NCBI RefSeq assembly: GCF_020662265.1
Contig: NZ_VEWM01000075.1
Coordinates: forward strand, 124,001-188,000
Length of the DNA stretch: 64,000 bases
Origin: Psychrobacter sp. I-STPA6b
Lineage (GTDB): Bacteria; Pseudomonadota; Gammaproteobacteria; Pseudomonadales; Moraxellaceae
Direction of reading: 5' to 3'
Made by a program: the position numbers and the translations under genes
Notes under the pieces: model-generated
What the model was told of the DNA's origin: nothing
What the model saw: the letters and a program-made list of their open reading frames with translations, nothing else
Databases searched by the model: none
Shown here: positions 52,679 to 61,813 of the stretch, in pieces
How the letters are laid out: every line of letters starts with the position of its first letter
How positions within the stretch are numbered: position 1 is the stretch's first letter

Positions 52679-53479
52679 TTATTTATTCTGCCAAACTGGC
52701 TGACGTTTTTCTAAAAACGCATTAACCCCTTCTTTTTGGTCTTCGGTATCAAACAGTTTTACAAACTGTTCACGCTCATTAATTAAGTTTTTGGCAGGGG
52801 CAGTATGGCGTGCTGATTGAATCAAACCTTTACTAAAACTAACGGCAACTGGAGATTGCTTAGCAACTTTGCTGGCAAGTGCCTGTGCTGTGCTTAGCCC
52901 TTCACCCTTTGCCACCACCTCTTCAACCAATCCAATACGTAGAGCGGTATCAGCATCGACGCGCTCACCACATAAAATCATGCGTTTTGCCCAACCTTCA
53001 CCGACCAGCCAAGGTAGGTTTTGTGTACCACCTGCACAAGGCAATAAGCCCACACTTGCCTCTGGCAATGCCATCACTGCATGCTCCTCAGCGATACGGA
53101 TATCACAGGCTAAGGCACATTCTAGACCGCCACCCATGGCATAGCCATTGATTGCTGCAATACTGACGCCTCGATAGTTAGATAAGGCTTCAAACGCCTC
53201 ACCAAAAGCCACCGCCATACTAATGGCATTGCCCTTATCACCATCAGCAAACACATTTAAGTCTGCCCCTGCTGAAAAAAACTTTTCACCATCACCATGT
53301 ATCACCAACGCATAAACTTTATCATTAGCATTTAAATCACTAACCAGTTGTTTTAAAGCATTTAGACTATCAAATGTCCAAGTATGTGCTGGTGGATTGT
53401 TTAGGGTGACGGTTGCCACACTACCGTCAATACTGACATCAAGATTGGTATAGTTAGAGTTAGAGTTAGATTGAGTCAT
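52679..53479 (-). CDS. Enoyl-CoA hydratase (probably methacrylyl-CoA hydratase)
   Basis: 266-residue crotonase-fold enzyme: KFFSAGADLNVFADGD and AINGYAMGGGLECALACDIRIAEE give the oxyanion hole; PEASVGLLPCAGGTQNL follows. Within this operon it should hydrate methacrylyl-CoA to 3-hydroxyisobutyryl-CoA. One of the two catalytic glutamates of rat crotonase is present (PEASVGLLP); the other position reads LECALACD with its Glu. Ribosome binding site AAGGAC. Confidence 0.85.
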   Translation of the reverse strand: MTQSNSNSNYTNLDVSIDGSVATVTLNNPPAHTWTFDSLNALKQLVSDLNANDKVYALVIHGDGEKFFSAGADLNVFADGDKGNAISMAVAFGEAFEALSNYRGVSIAAINGYAMGGGLECALACDIRIAEEHAVMALPEASVGLLPCAGGTQNLPWLVGEGWAKRMILCGERVDADTALRIGLVEEVVAKGEGLSTAQALASKVAKQSPVAVSFSKGLIQSARHTAPAKNLINEREQFVKLFDTEDQKEGVNAFLEKRQPVWQNK

Positions 53480-53554
53480 GATATGTCCTTATATGATTGA
53501 ATCTCTATGTACCTATTTTTGAATACCTACTTTTAACGCCTATTATTATTCCTG

Positions 53555-54721
53555 CTATCTTAAAGTTGATAACGCCTCATCTTTAAGCATATTACGAGAG
53601 ACAATGACCCGCATAATCTCATTGGTACCTTCTAAGATTTGATGCACCCGTAAATCACGTACATGACGCTCTAACGGATATTCATTAAGATAACCATAAC
53701 CGCCATGTAGCTGTAAGGCTTGGTTGGCTACATCAAAGCTCAAGTCAGTCGCCATACGTTTTGCCATCGCACAATATGTCGTTGCTTGTGGGTCTTGTTG
53801 GTCAACTTTAAAGGCAGCAAGACGTATCATTTGCCGTGCAGCGATGGTTTGGGTCAGCATATCTGCCAGTTTAAACTGCACTGATTGTAGCTTAGCAATG
53901 GGCTTGCCAAACTGGCTACGCTCCTGCACATAAGCACAGGCTGTCTCCAACGCTGCCTGAGCGGTACCTACCGCACAGACACCGATATTAATACGCCCAC
54001 CATCCAAGCCTTTCATAGCAAATTTAAAGCCTTCACCTTCAGCCCCCAAACGATTGGCAACAGGTACTTTGACATCTTTAAAATGAATGGTTCGCGTTGG
54101 TTGTGCTTTCCAGCCCATTTTATGTTCATTTTTACCATAGCTAATGCCCTCACTATGAGCATCAACAACCAAAGCACTGACACCTTTTGCACCTTCACCA
54201 CCTGTACGAGCCATAACGACCAATACATCAGTTGAGCCTGCCCCTGAGATAAAGGTCTTTTCACCATTTAGCACATAGTAGTCTGCATCATCAGCTTTCA
54301 CCGCTTTGGTGGTAAGTGAAGCCGCGTCTGAACCTGCATTTGGCTCAGTCAGACAATAGCTTGAGAGCCATTCACCACTTATCATTTTTGGTAGAAAATG
54401 ACTGCGTATTTCATCACTACCAAATTCACCAATCATCCACGACACCATGTTATGGATACTGATATAAGCAGCAACGGCGGTATCGCCCCATGCCAACTCT
54501 TCAAAGACCAAAGCAGAGTCTAAACGAGGCAAACCCAAACCGTCATAATCAGGATTGGTATATAACCCCAAAAATCCCAAATCAGCCGCTTTTCTAATCA
54601 CATCAATGGGAAAATGTGACTCTCTATCCCACTCGGCCGCCTTAGGCTTTAGCTCTTTTTGGGCAAACTGGCGGGCAACTTGTTGAAATGCTTGCTGGTC
54701 TTCGGTCAAATTAAAATCCAT
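53555..54721 (-). CDS. Acyl-CoA dehydrogenase, probably isobutyryl-CoA dehydrogenase
   Basis: 388-residue FAD enzyme with the standard motifs CLTEPNAGSDAASL, KTFISGAGSTDVL and, near the C-terminus, the canonical catalytic glutamate in HQILEGTNEIMR. It introduces the double bond in isobutyryl-CoA to give methacrylyl-CoA; the substrate is inferred from the operon. In contrast to the other acyl-CoA dehydrogenase at 11.6-12.8 kb, the usual EGT catalytic motif is intact. Confidence 0.88.
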   Translation of the reverse strand: MDFNLTEDQQAFQQVARQFAQKELKPKAAEWDRESHFPIDVIRKAADLGFLGLYTNPDYDGLGLPRLDSALVFEELAWGDTAVAAYISIHNMVSWMIGEFGSDEIRSHFLPKMISGEWLSSYCLTEPNAGSDAASLTTKAVKADDADYYVLNGEKTFISGAGSTDVLVVMARTGGEGAKGVSALVVDAHSEGISYGKNEHKMGWKAQPTRTIHFKDVKVPVANRLGAEGEGFKFAMKGLDGGRINIGVCAVGTAQAALETACAYVQERSQFGKPIAKLQSVQFKLADMLTQTIAARQMIRLAAFKVDQQDPQATTYCAMAKRMATDLSFDVANQALQLHGGYGYLNEYPLERHVRDLRVHQILEGTNEIMRVIVSRNMLKDEALSTLR

Positions 54722-54748
54722 GTTTTCTCACCTTGTGCAGATTTCTAT

Positions 54749-56239
54749 TTATTTCATTGAGATGGTGGTATTTACTTTACCTTTGCTGGCTTCATCATCA
54801 AACCAACGTGCAGTGACCGTTTTGGTCTGAGTATAGAACTGTACCGCTTGCTTACCATAAGGCCCTAAGTCACCCAATTTACTGGCACGTGAGCCTGAGA
54901 ATGAGAACATAGGTAATGGTACAGGAATTGGCAAGTTAATACCGACTTGACCAACATCAATGTCTTGCTGGAATTTATGTGCTGCTGCCCCTGACTGAGT
55001 GAAAATCGCCGTACCATTACCGTTTGGATTGGCATTGATAATCTCAATCGCTTCTTCTAAGCTATCAGCATGCATCACACACAATACAGGTCCAAAAATT
55101 TCTTGGCTATAAATCTGCATATCCGTGCTGACTTTGTTAAAGATGGTTGGCCCAACAAAGTTACCTTTCTCAAACCCTTTAACCACCAATCCTCGACCAT
55201 CTAAAATCAGCTCTGCCCCTTCATCTACACCCGTTTGAATCAGACGCTCAACCCGCTCTTTGGCAGCAGGTGAGATTAACGGCCCTAAATCCTTATCATG
55301 CTTGCCAGCAGACACCACTAAGCTCTCTGCTTTGGCTTTAATATCCTCAATCCACTCTTTAGCCTCACCGACCAAAACGACTACTGACAATGCCATACAA
55401 CGTTGACCTGCTGCCCCAAAGGCTGCCCCTGCAAGTTGATTCAGTGTTTGCTCTTTGTTGGCATCAGGCAGAATCACGGCATGGTTTTTTGCTCCCATCA
55501 TACACTGTACCCGCTTGCCTGCCTTACCAGCACGTTCATATACGTGTGTACCAACACGCGTTGAACCCACAAAGGATACTGCTTTAATATCAGGGTGGTC
55601 ACAGATGGCATCAACGGTATCTTTACCGCCATGTACCACATTCAGCACCCCTTTGGGGATACCTGCTTCAATGGCAAGCTCTACCAAACGCATAGTCACC
55701 ATTGGGTCTTGCTCAGAAGGTTTTAAAATAAAGGTGTTACCCGTGGCAATCGCCATTGGGAACATCCACAGTGGAATCATCGCAGGGAAGTTAAACGGGG
55801 TGATACCTGCACACACGCCAAGCGGTTGCCAAATGCTATAAGTATCCACACCCGTAGCGACATTTTCGACAAAATCACCGATTTGTAAGTTAGCAATACC
55901 TGCCGCATGTTCCACCACTTCTAAACCACGGAACACATCACCACGTGCATCAGCAATGGTTTTGCCTTGCTCAGCAGTCAAGATTTCTGCCAACTCATCC
56001 ATATGCTCACGGATAAGCTCTTGGTATTTTAAAAAGATTCTTGCCCGAGTGGTAATCGGTGTTTTACGCCATGTTTTAAACGCTTCTTTGGCGGCTGCCA
56101 CTGCTTCATTGATTTCATCTTGGGTAGTCTGCGGTACTTTAGCGATGACCTCTTGGGTAGCAGGGTCAGTTAAATCTAGCCACTGACTGGTTTTTGAATC
56201 GATAAATTCACCATTGATGAGTTGTTTAACTTGTTGCAT
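54749..56239 (-). CDS. mmsA: Methylmalonate-semialdehyde dehydrogenase MmsA
   Basis: CoA-acylating aldehyde dehydrogenase, 496 residues, forming propionyl-CoA and CO2 from methylmalonate semialdehyde. NAD-binding and catalytic parts are [31 protein letters not shown], and the catalytic cysteine in [12 protein letters not shown]; the EGRG-like [14 protein letters not shown] follows. The motif [11 protein letters not shown] and the QRCMA catalytic context are typical for MmsA rather than other aldehyde dehydrogenases. Confidence 0.93.
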   Translation of the reverse strand: MQQVKQLINGEFIDSKTSQWLDLTDPATQEVIAKVPQTTQDEINEAVAAAKEAFKTWRKTPITTRARIFLKYQELIREHMDELAEILTAEQGKTIADARGDVFRGLEVVEHAAGIANLQIGDFVENVATGVDTYSIWQPLGVCAGITPFNFPAMIPLWMFPMAIATGNTFILKPSEQDPMVTMRLVELAIEAGIPKGVLNVVHGGKDTVDAICDHPDIKAVSFVGSTRVGTHVYERAGKAGKRVQCMMGAKNHAVILPDANKEQTLNQLAGAAFGAAGQRCMALSVVVLVGEAKEWIEDIKAKAESLVVSAGKHDKDLGPLISPAAKERVERLIQTGVDEGAELILDGRGLVVKGFEKGNFVGPTIFNKVSTDMQIYSQEIFGPVLCVMHADSLEEAIEIINANPNGNGTAIFTQSGAAAHKFQQDIDVGQVGINLPIPVPLPMFSFSGSRASKLGDLGPYGKQAVQFYTQTKTVTARWFDDEASKGKVNTTISMK

Positions 56240-56299
56240 AAGACTTCCTTATCTAATAAATTTAGCTTGTTGATTTCATAGTTTTAGTAAATAGTTTAA

Positions 56300-58318
56300 C
56301 TAATAATTTTTAATTGCCAACTTCACTGCTTCAATTGCCGTTGGGTCATCAAGGGTTGACATATCGCCCGTTTCTTTACCTTCTGCTAAAGCACGAATGG
56401 CACGGCGTAGAATTTTACCCGAACGAGTTTTGGGAACGGCTTTAGGGAAATAAACAGCAGCAGGACGTGCAATCGCTCCCAAAGACTTCACCACCTCACC
56501 AATGACTTGTTGCTCCACACGGAAGCGACTTTCGGTAGTCTCAACCAATGAGTGGTCTTTTAACACACAAAATGCGACTGGTAACTCACCTTTTAGCTCA
56601 TCATGAATACCCACTACCGCACATTCAGCAACTTCATCATGACCACTAATCGCTTCCTCTATCTCTTGTGTACCTAAACGATGCCCTGCCACATTAATCA
56701 CATCATCGGTACGTCCTAAAATATGATAATACCCGTCAGCATCAACTTGTGCATAATCTGAAGTAGAATAGCGAGTGCCATCAAACAAGCCAAAATAAGC
56801 ATTGATAAAGCGCTCATCATTACGCCATACGGTAGATAAACACCCTGGTGGTAATGGTGCAGTAATCGCCAGCATACCTTTTTCACCTGCTTGACAGGCT
56901 TCACCTGTTTCTTCATTAATCACCTTCGCATCATAGCCATACATTGGATAACCTGGTGAGCCTTGTTTATGCGGCTTGTGATCAAACTTAGCAACGTGGC
57001 TTAAAATCGGCCAGCCTGTTTCGGTCTGCCAGTAATGATCTAAAATTGGTACACCCAAATGTCCAGACAGCCATTCTGCCGTTGGCTCGTCTAATGGCTC
57101 ACCTGCTAAGAAAAACGCCTTGACGCTAGAGACATCATAACGAGTCATCCACATTTCATCTTGTTTTTTGAGCATACGCACACCTGTTGGTGCGGTAAAC
57201 AAGATATTCACCTTATTTGCCTCGACAATTCGCCACCAAATACCGGGGTTTGGACGATGCGGCAAACCTTCATACATAATACTGGTCATGCCAGCCAATA
57301 ATGGTGCATAAATGGTATAAGAATGCCCCACTGCCCAGCCAATATCCGATATTGCCCAAAAGGTCTCGCCTGCCTTACCGTTATAAACATAGTCAATCGA
57401 GGTTGCCAGTGCTACCGCATGTCCGCCAGTATCACGTTGTACTCCTTTGGGTTTACCAGTCGTGCCAGAAGTATATAGTAGATACGATGGCTCATTGGAC
57501 TCAAGCCACACAGGCTCAACTCTAGCCTTATTCTCATGACTGATTTTACGCTGCTCAGCATAATCAATATCTATCGCATTAGGTTTATATGGCATCACAC
57601 CACGGTCAACCACCAATACATGCTCAGGTTTCACATTGGCTTGCTCTACTGCTTGATTAACCAAATTTTTATAGTTAATCACTTTACCACCACGCAGCCC
57701 TGCATCAACGGTAATTACCATTTTGGCTTGAGCATCATCCATACGTACTGCCAAATTGTGTGCTGCAAAGCCACCAAATACCACCGAATGAATCGCTCCA
57801 ATACGTGCACACGCCAGCATTGCATACGCCGCCTCAAGTATCATCGGCATATAAATAACCACGCGATCGCCTTTGCCAACGCCATAACGCTGTAATACAT
57901 CGGCAAAGTAATTAACCTCTTTATATAAGTCATTATAAGTTAGGCGGCGTTTGGCATAGTCTGTATAAAACTCGACACTGTTGCCTAATCTTTTAAAAGC
58001 ATCAGCAACATCAGGATGATTGCTTAGCAATTCTTGGTTTATCTCAGAGGATACCCAAATCAGTGCATCTTGCTCCGCACGGTCTGGCAAGTGACGATCA
58101 ACACAGTTATAGCACAGGTTGGTTTCACCACCGACAAACCATTTGGCAAAAGGTAAATTAGAATCATCAAGGATTTTATCAGGCTGTTTGTGCCAATAAA
58201 TACGGCGAGCTTGTCCGCCCCAAAACCCTGCACGGTCATCAATGGAATGTTTATAAAGCTCTGAAAAATTTTGATAGGTAGGTAAAGTAGTTTCTTGCTG
58301 GGGTAACTGTTGTGTCAT
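56300..58318 (-). CDS. prpE: Propionyl-CoA synthetase PrpE (acetyl-CoA synthetase-like)
   Basis: 672-residue AMP-forming acyl-CoA synthetase. P-loop YTSGTTGKPKGVQRDTGGHAV, the motif DHYWQTETGWPI and the hinge and catalytic end (GRTDDVINVAGHRLGTQEIE ... KTRSGKILRRAIRA) are intact, with the acetylatable lysine in SGKILRR. The QRDTGGHAV context favours PrpE over acetyl-CoA synthetase. It is the first gene of the valine operon and may recapture propionate; it could also activate isobutyrate. A palindromic operator candidate lies 80 bp upstream. Confidence 0.88.
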   Translation of the reverse strand: MTQQLPQQETTLPTYQNFSELYKHSIDDRAGFWGGQARRIYWHKQPDKILDDSNLPFAKWFVGGETNLCYNCVDRHLPDRAEQDALIWVSSEINQELLSNHPDVADAFKRLGNSVEFYTDYAKRRLTYNDLYKEVNYFADVLQRYGVGKGDRVVIYMPMILEAAYAMLACARIGAIHSVVFGGFAAHNLAVRMDDAQAKMVITVDAGLRGGKVINYKNLVNQAVEQANVKPEHVLVVDRGVMPYKPNAIDIDYAEQRKISHENKARVEPVWLESNEPSYLLYTSGTTGKPKGVQRDTGGHAVALATSIDYVYNGKAGETFWAISDIGWAVGHSYTIYAPLLAGMTSIMYEGLPHRPNPGIWWRIVEANKVNILFTAPTGVRMLKKQDEMWMTRYDVSSVKAFFLAGEPLDEPTAEWLSGHLGVPILDHYWQTETGWPILSHVAKFDHKPHKQGSPGYPMYGYDAKVINEETGEACQAGEKGMLAITAPLPPGCLSTVWRNDERFINAYFGLFDGTRYSTSDYAQVDADGYYHILGRTDDVINVAGHRLGTQEIEEAISGHDEVAECAVVGIHDELKGELPVAFCVLKDHSLVETTESRFRVEQQVIGEVVKSLGAIARPAAVYFPKAVPKTRSGKILRRAIRALAEGKETGDMSTLDDPTAIEAVKLAIKNY

Positions 58319-58675
58319 AGTCGCTTTCCTTAGCTTATTAATTACTGATTAACTAATCCATATCCATCATCAGATTACCAAAGTAATCTATTAATCATGA
58401 TACAAATTGTATCATTTAATCCATATTTCAAATGTAGCAGAGCTTAGATAAAAGGTCAACTAGGAATATCTATATTCCTAGTAATTTATATACATCATAT
58501 ATCAGTCACTTTTATCATCATACACTGCCACCTTAAATAAATGCACACTAAAGTCATATTTTCTGTCACTAATAAAATAAATGCTGTATTTTTTAATATC
58601 AGTATCTATGCTATGTTGTGACTATATTTGTAACTTCTTCTCTGCAAACTTTTTAAAAAACATAGGAATACTCAG
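58319..58675. promoter_or_regulatory. Divergent regulatory region prpE / yqiA-like gene
   Basis: 357 bases with the start regions of both genes. The notable signal is the perfect palindrome at 58397-58415. Otherwise AT-rich, no gene. Confidence 0.6.
58397..58415. promoter_or_regulatory. Palindromic operator candidate for the valine operon
   Basis: TGATACAA-A-TTGTATCA, with one more matching base pair at each side (19 bp in all), 80 bp upstream of the prpE start. A perfect dyad of this size with a single central base is typical for a dimeric repressor site (GntR/TetR style). The regulator is not encoded next to it. Confidence 0.65.
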
Positions 58676-59275
58676 ATGCGCTTAATCTATATTCATGGCT
58701 TAGACAGTGATGCAAACTCAACCAAAGGTCGCTTGCTCGATGAGTATTGCCAACGCTATCATCCAGAATTTGAGGTGTTACGCCCTGATTTAAATCAGCA
58801 TCCAATGCAAGTTTTTACCAAACTAACGGCGATGGTGGATAATCCTAGAAAAACGGTGCTGGTGGGTAGCTCATTGGGAGGTTATTTTGCAACCTTGGTC
58901 AGCCATAAAACACACTGTGGGGCATTTTTACTGAATCCGAGTATTCAGCCTCATATTAGCTTACAACGCTTTTTTCATACGGACACCACTACTGAAGGCA
59001 ATACGATTGGACATACAACGGAAGGTGGCTGGGAAATAACCAAAGCAGATTTACAATGGTTTGCCAATCATCAACTGCAAAATTTGAGTGTGCCTAAGCA
59101 CTTGATAGTGTTAGCAAAGTTGGGTGATGAGTTGTTAGATGCTCAAAAAACAGCTGAGTTTTATCAAGCAAAAGGGGCAAAGGTGATTTTACAGGCAGGC
59201 GGTGACCACCGTATGAGTGACTTTGCTAAGCAACTACCTATGGTGATACAAGAGATACAAACCCTACTATCATAG
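58676..59275 (+). CDS. YqiA/YcfP-like alpha/beta hydrolase (esterase)
   Basis: 199-residue cytosolic hydrolase of the UPF0227/YqiA group. Order of elements: MRLIYIHGLDSDANSTKG (oxyanion loop), nucleophile elbow GSSLGGYFA, LNPSIQPH, acid in AKLGDELLD and catalytic histidine in GGDHRMSDF. In E. coli yqiA encodes a thioesterase/esterase next to parE; that neighbourhood is absent here. The natural substrate is not known. Confidence 0.85.
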   Translation: MRLIYIHGLDSDANSTKGRLLDEYCQRYHPEFEVLRPDLNQHPMQVFTKLTAMVDNPRKTVLVGSSLGGYFATLVSHKTHCGAFLLNPSIQPHISLQRFFHTDTTTEGNTIGHTTEGGWEITKADLQWFANHQLQNLSVPKHLIVLAKLGDELLDAQKTAEFYQAKGAKVILQAGGDHRMSDFAKQLPMVIQEIQTLLS

Positions 59276-59348
59276 GTTGGCATAGATTAGTAGGAATATA
59301 AAAGAATCATAGAGAGCTTCAATCATCCCTATATTCACATTAAAAAAC

Positions 59349-60572
59349 TTACTCTAACCGACGTCTTGGTGGTGTCTTTATCATACCAAACGATGCCACC
59401 AATAATGCTAACACTTGTACCAATAATAGCAGCCAAACTGTCATTGTCCATTGACCTTTAGCATATGCTAACCCACATAACCATGCACCCACAGTGCCTC
59501 CTGCATAATAGCTCATATAATATAGCCCTGATGCCAGTGAGCGTCCTTTTTTGACATTGACTGCAATATAACTAATGGTTGCTGACTGAGTAATAAAAAC
59601 CCCTGATGACATCACTGCCAAACCAATAACCACGCCCCATAGTGGTGTTACTTTTGTAATTAATACCCCCAGCATAGACAATATAACAGCAACAATGACT
59701 GTTCTCGCTGCACCAAAACGCTGAAGCAATCTTGCAGATAAAGGCGTAATCACCACACCCAATAAATACACTGCAAAAATATTGGCAAGTTGTCCTGTAT
59801 TAAGCAAATAAGGTGAACCTGCCAAATGTAAATTAATAAAAGTAAAACAACCTACCAGAGAAAATAAAACACATGCTCCAAGTAAACAAGCGGTGACTAC
59901 ATAGCGATTGGTCATATGCTCAGTCAATGTTTGCAGTGAAGATTTTAGGTTTGGATTGGCTACAAAACAACGAGAGGCTGGCAAGGTTTTGGCGACCCAT
60001 AACGCAGCCCCAGCCGTCACCACTGCCATAATAATATAAGCAGTACGCCAGCCGACCCACTCATGTAAATGTCCTAAAATAAAGCGTCCCATAAAGCCGC
60101 CTAATACTGTGCCTGACACATAATATGCCATTAAGTCGGTCACTGCTTTGCCTTCAAACTCCTCACCCACATAGGCAATGGTTACTACAGTAATTCCGGG
60201 TACAGACAAGCCTTGCATAAATCGCCAAAATCCCATCCAGCCAATATCTGTACTCCATGCAATCATTACTGTTGGTATTGCCAAAAATAACAACGCACCA
60301 ATGATAAAAGACTTGCGCCCCACCGCATCTGACAGCATACCCAAAAATGGCGACATTAAAGCAATTGCCATCACGGTTGCCCCTACCAACATACCAACCT
60401 GAACTTCAGTTGCCATAAAATCTAACATTAATACAGGCAATATCGACTGTACTGAATATACCTGTAAAAAGGCAAACATACCGATTAAGCCAATGGTTAG
60501 TTTGAGTATCCAGCTTGCCGACTGATTTGGTAGTGATACGGCTTGTATACGGTCATTAGTAGAGATGGTCAT
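59349..60572 (-). CDS. MFS transporter (YnfM-like)
   Basis: 407 residues with about 12 membrane segments. Loop 2-3 motif GMLSDAVGRKSFI is the major facilitator signature A; RFMQGLSVPGITVVTIAY resembles YnfM-type (arabinose/drug family) exporters. It converges on the yqiA-like gene and is divergent from cas1. Substrate unknown. The C-terminus is Arg-rich (TPPRRRLE). Confidence 0.88.
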   Translation of the reverse strand: MTISTNDRIQAVSLPNQSASWILKLTIGLIGMFAFLQVYSVQSILPVLMLDFMATEVQVGMLVGATVMAIALMSPFLGMLSDAVGRKSFIIGALLFLAIPTVMIAWSTDIGWMGFWRFMQGLSVPGITVVTIAYVGEEFEGKAVTDLMAYYVSGTVLGGFMGRFILGHLHEWVGWRTAYIIMAVVTAGAALWVAKTLPASRCFVANPNLKSSLQTLTEHMTNRYVVTACLLGACVLFSLVGCFTFINLHLAGSPYLLNTGQLANIFAVYLLGVVITPLSARLLQRFGAARTVIVAVILSMLGVLITKVTPLWGVVIGLAVMSSGVFITQSATISYIAVNVKKGRSLASGLYYMSYYAGGTVGAWLCGLAYAKGQWTMTVWLLLLVQVLALLVASFGMIKTPPRRRLE

Positions 60573-60805
60573 TACCCACTGTACCCTTATCTAAATATCT
60601 GATTTATAAGCACCTATTCTACCTTGTTTTTTATTTTTCGCACTCAATGAATGCTTTATAAATACTCTGACACACAACCACTTAAATAATACGACAACCA
60701 ATGACGTAAAAATACCAAACCAGCTTGTATCTAGCCTATTTTAGCAGTATAAATAAACAATGAATAAAATAATAAATAAAGGATACATCATCGAAAGGAT
60801 AACTT

Positions 60806-61813
60806 ATGAGTAAGCCGACCAACCCCTACACCGATAATAGCTTTGCCTCCTCTGAGCTAAAGACCATTTTGCATTCCAAACGTGCCAATATTTACTACCT
60901 TGAATATTGTAGGGTAATGCAAAAAGATGGACGCATTTTATATCTGACTGAGGACGATAAAGCCAATCTGTATTACAACATTCCTATTGCCAATACTACC
61001 TCTTTATTGCTTGGTACAGGTACGTCCATCACCCAAGCTGCCATGCGTCTATTATCACAGGCAGGGGTGTTGGTAGGCTTTTGTGGCGGTGGTGGTACGC
61101 CCCTATTTATGGGCAGTGAGCAAGAGATATTTATCGAATGGCTAACCCCACAATCTGAATACCGCCCTACCGAATACATTCAAGGCTGGTTAAATTGGTG
61201 GTGGGACGATGAAAAACGCCTTGAGGCAGCCAAACAAATGCAGTTGGCTCGCCTTGATTATCTACAAACCGTCTGGAGCAAAGACCGAGATTTAAAGCAG
61301 CAGGGCTTTGATAGTCAAAACCCTGCCATCGCAAGCTTGTTAAATGAGCATAGCAAGCAAATTGTATTGCAAGATAATGTCATGCATCTTTTGCAACTTG
61401 AGGCTCGCTTAACCAAACAACTATATAAACTAGCTGCTGAAAATACGGGGTATGCTGGCTTTACTCGTGACCACGATGGACAAAAAGGTGGCGTGGATAA
61501 AGCCAACAGCTTTTTAAATCATGGTAATTATTTGGCATATGGATTGGGTGCAACCACAGCATGGGTACTGGGCATTCCTCATGGCTTTGCAGTAATGCAT
61601 GGCAAAACCCGACGTGGGGCATTGGTATTTGATATTGCTGATATTATTAAGGATGCACTTGTGTTACCACTGGCTTTTATTTGTGCCAGTGAAAATGTCA
61701 GCGAGCAAGAATTTCGCCAAGAGTGTTTGGCAATGTTTATCAAGCATAAAGCATTGGATTATCAGTTTGAGATAGTGAAAGGGTTGGCGATAAAAAAGGA
61801 TTGGGGTATTTAA
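60806..61813 (+). CDS. cas1: CRISPR-associated endonuclease Cas1, type I-F
   Basis: 335-residue integrase for spacer acquisition. The fit to type I-F Cas1 is end to end. Metal ligands expected by comparison with Pseudomonas Cas1 (E190, H254, D265, D268) are E199 (LQLEARL), H265 (FAVMHGKTRRG), D276 and D279 (VFDIADIIKD), with the same spacing. First gene of the cas operon; its stop is directly followed by the cas2-3 start (0 bp gap). The 233-bp upstream region shared with the divergent MFS gene must hold the promoter. The usual order cas1-cas2/3-csy1-csy2-csy3-cas6f should continue beyond the window. Confidence 0.97.
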   Translation: MSKPTNPYTDNSFASSELKTILHSKRANIYYLEYCRVMQKDGRILYLTEDDKANLYYNIPIANTTSLLLGTGTSITQAAMRLLSQAGVLVGFCGGGGTPLFMGSEQEIFIEWLTPQSEYRPTEYIQGWLNWWWDDEKRLEAAKQMQLARLDYLQTVWSKDRDLKQQGFDSQNPAIASLLNEHSKQIVLQDNVMHLLQLEARLTKQLYKLAAENTGYAGFTRDHDGQKGGVDKANSFLNHGNYLAYGLGATTAWVLGIPHGFAVMHGKTRRGALVFDIADIIKDALVLPLAFICASENVSEQEFRQECLAMFIKHKALDYQFEIVKGLAIKKDWGI

